From assembly GCF_900094705.1 (NCBI RefSeq), contig NZ_FMAR01000001.1, positions 310,001-374,000 of the forward strand: DNA of 64,000 nt, read 5' to 3'. The position numbers and the translations under genes are program-made. The notes beneath the pieces were generated by a model. That model was not told the origin of the DNA. It ran no database searches and was given only the letters and a program-made list of their open reading frames with translations. Shown piece by piece: positions 37,501-44,969 of the stretch; positions within the stretch are counted from its first letter, which is position 1; each line of letters begins with the position of its first letter. This stretch comes from Chitinophaga costaii (GTDB taxonomy: Bacteria > Bacteroidota > Bacteroidia > Chitinophagales > Chitinophagaceae).

Positions 37501-40500
37501 GTAGCATCTGTAATATGAACGGCACCGGAGGTTACAGGTGCATCGGCAGCACTGCCGGTACCCGTGTACACGGCGGCAAAGGTTACGTCTTCATCATTGC
37601 CTATGTAAATATCTACCGGGGTACTCACAGCGGCTATACTGGCCGAGGGATTGCCACTGGTTATTGTTATAGCGCCGGGTTGTGGTATTACATGCTGGCC
37701 CAGGGTAAGACTGTTGGTATTACTTACCGTAAAATCCAGGTCCCGCCCTGCTATCAGGCCATCGGGCAGGGTAATGGAATTGGTAAAGGCCGCACCGCCT
37801 TCGGTAATGCTGCCAGCACTAATGACCAGCGGGTGGGTCAGCGGCCAATTGTTATCGTTTACATCAAAACTGATAACAGGGGCCGTGAAAGCGCCTACCG
37901 GCAATGCACCATCGGCAGCACTGCCATCCAGGATAAGGTGGCGGGTAAGGGGGCCATACACTTCCAGGTCGGTGGGTAGCTGCACCTGGAAGGTGGTGGC
38001 TGTAGTGCCGGCATCAATAATAATGGGCGTGGCCGGCAAAATAACGCCTGCCGCCCCAACAACGGATGCCGCATCGCGTACATAATTTACGGTGATGGGT
38101 ACCTGCGTAGTTGTACCCGAAGGCAGCTTTACGGTGAGTGTCCTGGTATCTCCCTTGGTCCAGGTAGCCGGCGACCCGCTTACGGTGAGGGCGGTTTGCA
38201 AGGCGTTTTTACGGGTCATATCGGTAATGGTTACACTCGCCGGGAGTATCACCACAGCCGGACCAGTAGGTGTGGCAGTGATCTGGAAGGTTTCGTCGCC
38301 TTCAATAATGGCGTCTGCATTGGCCAGTGTAATATCATTCACCGTGGCCGAGTTGGTATTTGCCGGTAAAGTATAGGTGTTGGTAAATACAACGGCATCG
38401 CCAGCAGTGGTGGTGCCGTCTATAATGCTGAATGCCAACGTAAGGGGCTGGGGCAGGGTTTTGCTGCCCTCCAGTTGTATTTTAATGGCGGTTTTCTGTC
38501 CTTCTGCCACCGTACTGACTACCGGCGTAAAGGTAATCTGCACGGCGGGGCCTACCACCGTTTTATCCACAATGTTCATCGTGGCGCTACCAATGCTGGT
38601 GGCAGCCACGGTATTAGACGTAGCTGTAAAGGTTACCAGCTCATTGTTGCCCACTATCGCATCTACAGGAGTACTTATGGTAGCAAAGGAAACAGACTTG
38701 TTGCCTTCGGTAATATGCACAGCGTCTGTAGGCATGCCATTCAGTACGTGCTGTCCGGTAGCCAGGGAGCTGGTGTTACTGATGGTAAAATCAAAGTCGC
38801 GCCCCGCCACCAGGTTGTTGGGCAGGGTCAGCGAAAGGGTGGAAGTGCCGGCGCCTTCGTCGATGGTGGAGGCGCTGCGGTTAAAAATAATGTTGCCCGA
38901 AAGCGGCCAGTTTTTATCATTAATGCCAATGTCTATCCCGTTGGTCAGGGTAAATGCATTGCCCACCGTATCTACAGCGCTGCCGGTAAGGACCAGGTGT
39001 TTTACCAGCGGTCCGTACACAATATTATCTATAAGGGTCTGGTAAGTAAGGCTGCCACTGTTATTACTACTGTCTATAAAAATATGCAGCGGCATGGTAT
39101 AGCTGCTGGCATCTGCATTGGAGGTGGCATCGTTGCTCAGCGTGATATCGATGGGAATGGCCGTGGTGATGCCAGCGGGCAGGCTAGCCGTAATGTGCTG
39201 GTTGGCCTGGCCCTTATCCAGTGTGGCGGTGGCAGGGTCGAAGGTGATCTTCAGGTTATCCGGATTGGTGCGGGTCTTGTCTTTCAGGATGAATACCGCA
39301 TCCATCACAGAACTGCCAGATTGGCCTAAGATCTGTCCATCGGCGCTGATGTGCAAAGTATCATCCCGCTCTAAAATATTATCGGTCAGCGTAGTGAGGG
39401 TAAAATCTACATGATCACCACCACTAGGAATAAGGGCCGTAGCGGGTATGCTGAAGCCCGAAGTATTGGCCAGGGCGTGCAAGTGCAGGTTTACGGTCAC
39501 CGGATTGGCAGTAGTAATACCCGTGGGCAGGCTGGCGCGGATGGTGGCCACATCGCCTTCTTGCAGGGTGGTGGCCAGTGGCGTGAGGGTAAGGTCGCGC
39601 GGCTCGTCGTCTACGATGATCACGCGGCAGGTATCTTTGCCAGGGTCTACACTGATCAGTCCATGGTTTGATTTTATTTTAAACTTGAAGGCACGGTTGT
39701 ATTCTAGCGCCATATTGCCATTAATGAAAAAGGAATCGAGGGGTATTTTGATGGTATCGCCCACGGAAGCACTGCCTATGCTGGCCGTAAATTTTTTGAG
39801 CAGAACCCCGTTCCGGTATTTATAATCCGTAGCCGGCGCACCCATGGAGCCATCTCCCTGTGCTACCGGTATGGCCACGGTATCCAGTTCCAGCATGAGG
39901 TCTGTTTTCAGAATACCCTTTGGCCGGGTAATGTAAAGCATGGGCGTGGTTACCTGCGTGAGAGCATTGCCTTCCGTGATCTTTACGGTAGCATTTAGGA
40001 ATCCTACCTTTACTGGTTCACTGGCATCGGTGGAGGGAGCCTTACCACTACTCATAGTAAAATCTGTAGGAGTGGTGCCATAGCCGGTGAGGAATCGGGT
40101 ACTCATGCTCAGGTGATGGTAATTGTCTGCATCTTCCTCGCCCCACTCCCACTGCACCTCCCCTTCGCCTACGGAAAATATTTTGCTGGCACTGATACCG
40201 GTATAACTGCCGGTAGCCGGCGCCGTTTGCATATTGTCGGTCAGTACCTGCTGTACAATACCCGGAACAAGGTTCATGCGGTTTTGGGCATCGCCTATAA
40301 AAAAGGAGTTAAAAGTAGCAGGGCCGCCAGACACACTCGCCTGGTTTAACTTTAACACATGGCTGCGGGGATAAGGCACACTACCCCCGCAACTGCCGGT
40401 ACGGTAGCCGGCTACGATAGAAGGGATGGGTACATTTACGCTATTTTCTTCACCGGAGATATACCCCATCGCGCATTCACTGTTGGTCAGTGCCTGGAGA

Positions 40501-41105
40501 TCGGTGGGATCTGCGCCCATCACCAGTCTTTCTGTTTGGTACAGGCTCACATCTGCATTACTCAGGTTACCGTCTGAAAAATAAAGCAGGTAATCGGTTT
40601 GGAAATAATTATTGTCCTTGATATAGTTAAGAATAATCACAAAAGAGTAGGTAATGGAACCCATGTAGTTGGTCTGGGTATTGGTACCCATGAGTTGAAT
40701 TTTCCAGGGGTCGGTGGAGGTGCCGCTACCATATACGGGCGATACAAAGGCGGGTTGCAGCTGGTGCAGATTATTTTCTGCAGGAGCAGGCACTATATTA
40801 TTATCATCTACTATAGCAATGTAGTGCTGTGCCCCCCGAATATTGGAAGCGGTCGTCTGCCAGCTTAACTGGTCGCTGCCTTCATAGGTTTCTCTTTTCC
40901 CATCGCGGAATACATGATACGATCCATCTGCATATACTTCTATACGCAAACCTGGATCGCCCGCACCGCCACCGGAGGGGTTGATGATGCGAATGGGCAC
41001 CTGCGCCATTACCTGTGTAACACCCAGCAGGGCGCAGAGCAGGAAAAGCAGGTAAAGACCCACCGTTGGCACACCTTTTCTGGCAATAGCAAGTTTGCTT
41101 TTCAT
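31557..41105 (-). CDS. Giant multidomain T9SS type B surface protein (Calx-beta-like repeats, CHU_C sorting domain)
   Basis: A protein of about 3182 residues starting at the ATG at 41103-41105 (an upstream ATG adds seven codons). Residues below are numbered from that upstream ATG. A signal peptide (YLLFLLCALLGVTQVMAQ) precedes a unique head of about 470 residues. From about residue 511 come some 22 beta-sandwich domains resembling Calx-beta. From about 625 to 2719 they form a three-domain module of about 350 residues repeated six times. The end (RVHPALSPNGDGVGNDAMYI; VFNRWGATVFH; GTYYYIIYIND) is the gliding-motility-associated CHU_C domain, the type B sorting signal of type IX secretion. It should be exported and held at the surface as an adhesin, with the PorP/SprF-like protein downstream as partner. 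Confidence 0.88.
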   Translation of the reverse strand: MKSKLAIARKGVPTVGLYLLFLLCALLGVTQVMAQVPIRIINPSGGGAGDPGLRIEVYADGSYHVFRDGKRETYEGSDQLSWQTTASNIRGAQHYIAIVDDNNIVPAPAENNLHQLQPAFVSPVYGSGTSTDPWKIQLMGTNTQTNYMGSITYSFVIILNYIKDNNYFQTDYLLYFSDGNLSNADVSLYQTERLVMGADPTDLQALTNSECAMGYISGEENSVNVPIPSIVAGYRTGSCGGSVPYPRSHVLKLNQASVSGGPATFNSFFIGDAQNRMNLVPGIVQQVLTDNMQTAPATGSYTGISASKIFSVGEGEVQWEWGEEDADNYHHLSMSTRFLTGYGTTPTDFTMSSGKAPSTDASEPVKVGFLNATVKITEGNALTQVTTPMLYITRPKGILKTDLMLELDTVAIPVAQGDGSMGAPATDYKYRNGVLLKKFTASIGSASVGDTIKIPLDSFFINGNMALEYNRAFKFKIKSNHGLISVDPGKDTCRVIIVDDEPRDLTLTPLATTLQEGDVATIRASLPTGITTANPVTVNLHLHALANTSGFSIPATALIPSGGDHVDFTLTTLTDNILERDDTLHISADGQILGQSGSSVMDAVFILKDKTRTNPDNLKITFDPATATLDKGQANQHITASLPAGITTAIPIDITLSNDATSNADASSYTMPLHIFIDSSNNSGSLTYQTLIDNIVYGPLVKHLVLTGSAVDTVGNAFTLTNGIDIGINDKNWPLSGNIIFNRSASTIDEGAGTSTLSLTLPNNLVAGRDFDFTISNTSSLATGQHVLNGMPTDAVHITEGNKSVSFATISTPVDAIVGNNELVTFTATSNTVAATSIGSATMNIVDKTVVGPAVQITFTPVVSTVAEGQKTAIKIQLEGSKTLPQPLTLAFSIIDGTTTAGDAVVFTNTYTLPANTNSATVNDITLANADAIIEGDETFQITATPTGPAVVILPASVTITDMTRKNALQTALTVSGSPATWTKGDTRTLTVKLPSGTTTQVPITVNYVRDAASVVGAAGVILPATPIIIDAGTTATTFQVQLPTDLEVYGPLTRHLILDGSAADGALPVGAFTAPVISFDVNDNNWPLTHPLVISAGSITEGGAAFTNSITLPDGLIAGRDLDFTVSNTNSLTLGQHVIPQPGAITITSGNPSASIAAVSTPVDIYIGNDEDVTFAAVYTGTGSAADAPVTSGAVHITDATHAASLGISITPSPASLEEGQSGDVTVSLTGGLQLLQPITITLTPQLSGTLTASDFVLNTTTLTLPAGATSKTFTGVFTAQTDQVLEADEVLQLKAVVSSGPAVTIPNVAITIKDKTHNIPGATTLTVTASASSVVKGGSITLTIALPSPYTTETPIATAFTWDNTSTTGSSGYTLASPVVLSTGSSTTTTLLINSDKVVYGPDIHQLQLQASASDAASTYTVNGIAVAVTDNNWPLVHPLVISTGNITEGGTAFTNTITLPDGLIAGRNLDFNVTNTNGIVLGAHVIPQPGTVTIASGSSFANIENVATPVDQFVGNDEAVTFAATYTGAGQPANAVVSNGIIHITDATSSSLNLVLTPASTTLNEDNTPTDVTLSIAGGLVLLQPLTVQLSPVLSGTTTAADFTLNTTTLTLPAGTVSATFSGVLQANSDLVLENTESLKIKGTVTSGPAATVPDMNFAINDLTHNTAANLVLNISHAASSLIKGESTALDILLPEGVTTEIPISVNLGYDPVSTVASSGYSLSAASPITFSSGSGTSLTLTASTDNIVYGPDPLQLKLDATASDAVKPFTINGIVVSITDNHWPLAHPLVISSGSITEGGTAYTNTITLPDGLQAGRDLTFDITNTNGITTGKHIIPQPGTITIPAGSKGANIANVSTPIDSYVGNDEDVTFSATYTGAGAPADATVSSGTVHIIDATSAALGLTLTPATSTLNEDNTPTAVTLAISGGITLLQPLTVQLTAVNSGTVTAADYTLLQTTLTLPAGTTTQTFPNVLQANSDAVLEGTETLKITGTITTGQEATVPDMNIDIHDLTHNDPANLVLTVTPAATTVAKGSGTTLTIALPTGITTEIPISIQFGYDGTSTVSSTGYTLGSNPVVLSTGNSTTVPLQFPSDHILFWPLVNTLKLSTSASDAVKPYTINPVSVDETDNNYPLQHPLTISQGTINEGDAPAPVTITLPDGLQAGHDMSFTVSNVNSLTVGTHGVTSPAAPVIIVSGAQSATIEPVSVPVDNYIGNDEDVTFSATGNFTVTDGVLHIVDKTGDHLTLSLFASNNLDEGMKSHIGVQLEGNLILLQPLTIQFSAVDSTTKPGDYTLLQNTVTIPAGEDSHVFADMLAANTDQVLEATEYLKLSGVVTSGQSITVPDIRFKINDITHTIAANTAITLTPSAPSPWTKGDSRQLTVSLPAGVTTEVPIVINTLPAAGSELQADAYALPLPITLGSGHDTTVSFDIYTDNKVYGPQTQRLHLVGNAADNAFSSYTVSDVNLDIIDNNYATLGSLILVVDDATITEGGAATHASLSLPGSLVAGRALAFSINTLSSLTVGGHAINWPTDSIRFASGDHSITFAMPQAAFDKVMGNDEDITISAAGPGFTVTDATLHISDATAGDPLTSVVTLSSSSNVQEGQGIPITASLAPGVTSAQPVIITLAANAASVAGSDDYTLPTTLTIPAGSNSGSITLDAATDHILEPDELLRIDGSTTSYPGLLIHSVAVNITDATSLDPANLVLQITIDSSSIYKGNATTVHVGFANPDITSSVPLNIAITAAAASTAAASDYAALPAPLTLPAGENSVSFTLQTLNDNLTEGPVTLLLAGNANGYTVNASEVLNILESTPMAVSVLHGKDGAEPGTDGGFVLKLPGTTMALNDITVNLRMDNTGGTDNFILPATQYTIPQGFNSINIPVVIKDDYLIQGDGAVTATLQSASITVAGVTYPVGIDSTPAIVYIHDDESDTTGAKADARKIVIEKVSDARKPDSIGAFRVHFADERLSVVKDVQVTYSVSGDAIPDADYHALPGTVTIPALQTGVVVPVLPILNQNVFNDVTATITLEQVSSSLPAFNWMLSDTATVANILIRDNNGVPDTAMQIIGPNPWTDDSTRKIRVHPALSPNGDGVGNDAMYIENINKFPENEVTVFNRWGATVFHTLNYTNIGNNFAGRYNTNGSGDVPEGTYYYIIYINDQGKRERYTGFVVIRR
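32970..39254 (-). repeat. Six-fold tandem three-domain repeat (about 1.05 kb per unit)
   Basis: Each unit codes for domains A, B and C of about 113-119 residues each. A contains a (V/L)YGP or FWP motif and ends in DNNWP/DNNYP. B begins (H)PLVIS-G-ITEGG, has LPDGL-AGR and a GNDEDVTF motif, and ends HI-DAT. C contains LLQPLTVQL and ADEVLQL/GTETLKI, and ends with a KD/ND-THN linker. Unit lengths counted from the protein are 353, 354, 349, about 351, about 342 and about 346 residues. Units 2-4 are the most alike, especially their B domains; units 1 and 6 are the most diverged. A seventh A-like domain follows. Confidence 0.8.
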
Positions 41106-41379
41106 AGGATAGGAAAGGAGTAACATGATTTAATGCGCTAACCGCCGGTCACACACACTTTCCGCTGCACCATACCAATAGACCTGCACTATTCCAGCTT
41201 CTTTAATGGATATTAATTTTTATGTATTTACTATCTAACGCGCTTTGGGCGGCAAAATGACCCGCAGTTGGTAGGCGGCGCTAAAAAACAACCCCCTTTT
41301 AGCGGAGTAACTTTCTATACGACCCCTGGCGGAGCAGCCGGGGGCCGTTTCCGTGTCTTCCCTCATAGCAGTACCTTGC

Positions 41380-41545
41380 ACAAAACGATTAAAGATAATA
41401 TTATATATTTTATTGTACAAATCTATAATTTTTATATTATTAGCAGAAATTTTGTGGATAACACATAAAATAAAAATAATATTTACATGTAAATCAATAT
41501 ATAAACATTGTCATCTTGCTTTTGCACATTTGTGGATAACGGGTG
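41380..41545. other. Candidate replication origin: AT-rich element with two DnaA boxes
   Basis: Two perfect TGTGGATAA sequences (complement TTATCCACA, the DnaA box consensus) lie at 41453-41461 and 41531-41539, in the same orientation and 78 bp apart. Both are flanked by a very AT-rich stretch (about 41390-41520), with a 14-bp palindrome ATTTACATGTAAAT at 41481-41494. The neighbouring genes diverge here, and parA/parB lie 10 kb to the right. The rest of the 41106-41690 gap holds a GC-rich hairpin at about 41321-41345 and the ahcY promoter. Confidence 0.45.
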
Positions 41546-41663
41546 AGAAAAAGGTGAGAAACTGGACTATCATTAAAAAGATTGACAAGCAGACATGACA
41601 AAAAAATAACGAAAGAAGGCAGGGGGAGCGCGCCTGGTATTATGTAAACAGTAAGAATTAAGG

Positions 41664-41671
41664 TAGATTTG
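41664..41671 (+). promoter_or_regulatory. ahcY -7 box
   Basis: TAGATTTG matches TAnnTTTG exactly and lies 19 bases before the ahcY ATG. No clear TTTG is present at the -33 position. Confidence 0.6.
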
Positions 41672-41690
41672 CTCCAAAATTAAAACACGC

Positions 41691-43019
41691 ATGTCTACAA
41701 TTGCTTCACCAAACATTGATTTTAGCCTCCCCTACAAGGTTAAGGATATGTCCCTCGCTGCATGGGGACGAAAAGAAATTGAACTGGCGGAAGCCGAAAT
41801 GCCAGGCCTGATGGCGCTGCGCGAAGAATATGGCGCAAGCCAGCCCCTAAAAGACGCCCGCATAGCCGGCTGCCTGCACATGACCATCCAAACGGCGGTA
41901 CTTATAGAAACCCTGGTAGCCCTGGGTGCCGAAGTACGCTGGAGCTCCTGCAATATCTTCTCTACCCAAGACCACGCCGCTGCTGCCATTGCCGCCGCCG
42001 GCATCCCGGTGTTTGCCTGGAAAGGCCTGAACGAACAGGATTTCGATTGGTGTATTGAACAAACGCTGTTCTTCGGTAGCGAAGACCGCCCCTTGAATAT
42101 GATATTGGACGATGGTGGCGACCTTACCAACATGGTGTTCGATAAATACCCTGAGCTGATCCAACACATTAAAGGACTGAGCGAAGAAACCACTACCGGC
42201 GTACACCGGCTGTACGAACGCATGAAAAACGGTACCCTGCCCATTCCTGCTATCAATATCAATGACTCTGTAACGAAGTCTAAATTCGATAACAAATACG
42301 GTTGCCGCGAGTCTTGTGTAGACGCCATCCGCCGGGCCACCGATGTGATGATAGCCGGCAAAGTAGCCGTAGTAGCTGGTTTTGGCGATGTGGGCAAAGG
42401 CTCCGCTGAATCGCTTCGCGGAAATGGTGCCCGTGTAATCGTTACGGAAATAGACCCCATCTGCGCCCTGCAAGCCGCCATGGAAGGTTATGAAGTAAAG
42501 AAAATGGCCGACGCCGTGAAGGAAGCCGATATTATCGTAACCACTACCGGTTGCCGCGATATCATTACCGGCACTCACTTCAAAGCCATGAAGGATAAAT
42601 GTATTGTTTCCAACATTGGCCATTTCGATATTGAAATCGATGTAGCCTGGCTCAATCAAAACTATGGCAATACCAAAGTGGAAATTAAACCACAGGTGGA
42701 TAAATATACCATAGACGGTAAAGACATTATCCTACTGGCAGAAGGCCGCCTGGTGAACCTGGGCTGCGCCACTGGCCATCCCTCTTTCGTAATGAGTAAC
42801 TCTTTCTCTAACCAGGTACTGGCCCAACTGGAACTGTGGCAGCACCCGGAACGTTACGAAAACAAAGTATATGTACTGCCTAAACACCTCGATGAGAAGG
42901 TAGCACAATTGCACCTGAAAAAAATAGGCGTAGAACTGGATGTGCTCACCGATACCCAATCGTCTTACCTGGGCCTGCCCAAAGAAGGACCGTTTAAACC
43001 AGACTACTATCGTTATTAA
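41691..43019 (+). CDS. ahcY: Adenosylhomocysteinase
   Basis: A 442-residue cytoplasmic enzyme that hydrolyses S-adenosylhomocysteine to adenosine and homocysteine, completing the methyl cycle. The NAD-binding loop is [17 protein letters not shown]. Family motifs [34 protein letters not shown] and the C-terminal [10 protein letters not shown] are intact. Length is typical. It stands alone on the plus strand and ends in a strong terminator (43041-43077). Confidence 0.98.
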   Translation: MSTIASPNIDFSLPYKVKDMSLAAWGRKEIELAEAEMPGLMALREEYGASQPLKDARIAGCLHMTIQTAVLIETLVALGAEVRWSSCNIFSTQDHAAAAIAAAGIPVFAWKGLNEQDFDWCIEQTLFFGSEDRPLNMILDDGGDLTNMVFDKYPELIQHIKGLSEETTTGVHRLYERMKNGTLPIPAININDSVTKSKFDNKYGCRESCVDAIRRATDVMIAGKVAVVAGFGDVGKGSAESLRGNGARVIVTEIDPICALQAAMEGYEVKKMADAVKEADIIVTTTGCRDIITGTHFKAMKDKCIVSNIGHFDIEIDVAWLNQNYGNTKVEIKPQVDKYTIDGKDIILLAEGRLVNLGCATGHPSFVMSNSFSNQVLAQLELWQHPERYENKVYVLPKHLDEKVAQLHLKKIGVELDVLTDTQSSYLGLPKEGPFKPDYYRY

Positions 43020-43040
43020 GCTTATACCCGCATACTGTTA

Positions 43041-43077
43041 AAAGGAATACCGGCCTGTTGCCGGTATTCCTTTTTTT
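43041..43077 (+). terminator. Terminator after ahcY
   Basis: AAAGGAATACCGG (43041-43053) and CCGGTATTCCTTT (43061-43073) form a perfect 13-bp stem with loop CCTGTTG and a T run. Confidence 0.92.
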
Positions 43078-43134
43078 ATACAGCCCATCCCTCCTTCGCG
43101 GTATACACGTTATACATTTCCTTACTTTTGCACC

Positions 43135-43866
43135 ATGACCAAGCTAAGTGTAAACATCAATAAAATCGCTACGCTGCGGAATGCCCGGGGCGGAAACCTG
43201 CCCGATGTGTTGCAGGTGGCCCAGGACATTGAACGCTTTGGCGCAGATGGCATTACGGTACACCCCCGCCCCGATGAACGCCACATCCGCTACCGCGATG
43301 TGTACGACCTGAAACCAGTGGTGAAAACGGAGTTTAATATTGAAGGATATCCTTCCAAAGACTTCCTGAAAATGGTGCTGGAAGTAAAGCCACAGCAATG
43401 CACCCTGGTACCCGATCCGCCAGACGCTATAACGTCCAGCACCGGCTGGGATACCATTCAACACCAGTCGCAGCTACGCGAGGTGATCAGCGCCCTGCAC
43501 CAAGCCGGCATCCGCGTATCTATATTTCTGAACCCGGAGGTACGCCTGGTGGAAGCCGCTAAAACAGCGGGGGCAGACCGCATAGAACTGTACACCGGCC
43601 CTTACGCCGAAGAATATACGAAAGCCCGCACTCAGCCACAGAACCTACAGTTGTTCAACGATTATAAGAATACGGCCAAAGAAGCCGCCGCCATAGGCCT
43701 GGGCATTAATGCCGGCCACGATCTGAATCTGGAAAACCTTCGCTTTTTTAAGCTGCACATTGAACACCTGGCAGAAGTGTCTATTGGCCACGCACTGATA
43801 GCAGATGCACTGTATTATGGATTGGAGAATACCATTCAGTTGTACAAACGGCAATTGCAGGACTAA
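43135..43866 (+). CDS. pdxJ: Pyridoxine 5'-phosphate synthase
   Basis: A 243-residue TIM-barrel enzyme that joins 1-deoxyxylulose 5-phosphate and 3-amino-2-oxopropyl phosphate to pyridoxine 5'-phosphate (DXP-dependent vitamin B6 pathway). Motifs are [52 protein letters not shown] and the C-terminal [17 protein letters not shown]. Its substrate pathway links to the dxr gene in this window, since both use DXP. TTTTGCACC just before the ATG resembles the end of a -7 box, so the mRNA may be leaderless. Confidence 0.97.
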   Translation: MTKLSVNINKIATLRNARGGNLPDVLQVAQDIERFGADGITVHPRPDERHIRYRDVYDLKPVVKTEFNIEGYPSKDFLKMVLEVKPQQCTLVPDPPDAITSSTGWDTIQHQSQLREVISALHQAGIRVSIFLNPEVRLVEAAKTAGADRIELYTGPYAEEYTKARTQPQNLQLFNDYKNTAKEAAAIGLGINAGHDLNLENLRFFKLHIEHLAEVSIGHALIADALYYGLENTIQLYKRQLQD

Positions 43867-43884
43867 CGGGCAAGTATATACGTA

Positions 43885-44910
43885 CTAATGCATCCATTCC
43901 TGTAAGGGAATATTGATACCTAAATGATTGAACGCTGCGCTGCGCTGGTAATAAGACCGGGCGTAGCGCAGTTGTATTTTACGGGTCACTACCGCCACTC
44001 CCATACTCAGGCCACTGGCCCCTTTGGCATCGGTTTGCGCCAGCTCCTGGCGGCGCAGGTAATTGTAAGCACCGGTAAGCTCCACGTAATGCGCTATCTT
44101 CCACTGCACCGCCAGCACCGCATGGCGAAATAGCTTATCGGCCACATGACTTCCTTTTTTAGCCGTATCGGCCACGGCGTCTCCCGGATCGTCATAACGC
44201 ACGTCAAACTGGTATACATGGTGCAGGGTGGCCGATAGTTGCAAAGGTACATGGGCAAGTTGCTTGGAAACACCCACCTGCAAATCAAATGGCAATGGCT
44301 CCTCCTGCCCGGGTGCATAGGTATGTAGCTGCCCGCCCATGTTGCGGGCCACTATGCCAACTTGCAGGCCATGGATGGTATCCTGGTAAGTAATGCCCAC
44401 ATCTGCCAGCAGGCCGGAAGCAGCATAGGCCCCGTAGCGGGAACTCACGAAGTGCAGGGAAATACCGTAATGCCAGCGCTCCAGGTATTGGCGCGCAGCG
44501 CTGAGCTGCGCATGCAGGTCGCGGGCGTTGAAATTGCCCTGTATAGTACCGGTAGCATCTGTTTGGGGCAGGGTGCCATAGTTCAGGTATTGTAAACTGG
44601 CGGAAAAAGTAGTTTGTAGTTTTTTAGCATAATAGCCGCTCATGGCATGGCCATATTTCACATCGCCAAAGTAAGCGGCGTAACTGGCCGCCAGTTGGCT
44701 ATGCATGTCCGGTCTTAGCAGCGCCGGGTTCAGCAGGGAAAGGGTAATATCGGAAGTTTGCTGGCTCACATTCACATTGCCCAGGGCAGTGAGCTGCGGC
44801 GAGGCTGGCAGGTCCAGGAAAGCAAAAGTATTTCTTCCCCCCAGCACCTGCCCCCCGGCAGAGGCATATAGCCCAAATACCAGCAACAGTGCAGCAATAG
44901 AACGATACAT
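43885..44910 (-). CDS. porQ: Type IX secretion system protein PorQ
   Basis: A 341-residue outer-membrane barrel protein from the ATG at 44908-44910, which gives a clean signal peptide (MYRSIAALLLVFGLYASAGG). The mature start LGGRNTFAFLDLPASPQLTA then LGNVNVS is the PorQ signature. PorQ belongs to the T9SS attachment/shuttle complex with PorU, PorV and PorZ. It converges with pdxJ, with 18 bases between the stops. Its presence supports a working T9SS for the giant surface protein, although the core genes (porK-N, sprA) are not in this window. Confidence 0.88.
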   Translation of the reverse strand: MYRSIAALLLVFGLYASAGGQVLGGRNTFAFLDLPASPQLTALGNVNVSQQTSDITLSLLNPALLRPDMHSQLAASYAAYFGDVKYGHAMSGYYAKKLQTTFSASLQYLNYGTLPQTDATGTIQGNFNARDLHAQLSAARQYLERWHYGISLHFVSSRYGAYAASGLLADVGITYQDTIHGLQVGIVARNMGGQLHTYAPGQEEPLPFDLQVGVSKQLAHVPLQLSATLHHVYQFDVRYDDPGDAVADTAKKGSHVADKLFRHAVLAVQWKIAHYVELTGAYNYLRRQELAQTDAKGASGLSMGVAVVTRKIQLRYARSYYQRSAAFNHLGINIPLQEWMH

Positions 44911-44969
44911 GGCAGTTCGGTAAAAGATGCTTTGCATGCTGCACAAGTTACAAAGTAACCTGCATGTAG

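Noticed and set aside
32970-39254. Regular repeats considered as a CRISPR array
   Set aside because: Units are about 1 kb, coding and in frame; no short palindromic repeats with unique spacers occur anywhere in the window.
33090-39414. Many plus-strand open frames opposite the giant surface protein
   Set aside because: They mirror the repeat period and valine/threonine-rich coding of the minus strand, have no promoters, and encode no recognisable domains.
41732-42659. Two long minus-strand frames inside ahcY
   Set aside because: ahcY is unambiguous on the plus strand; the antisense products show no domain.
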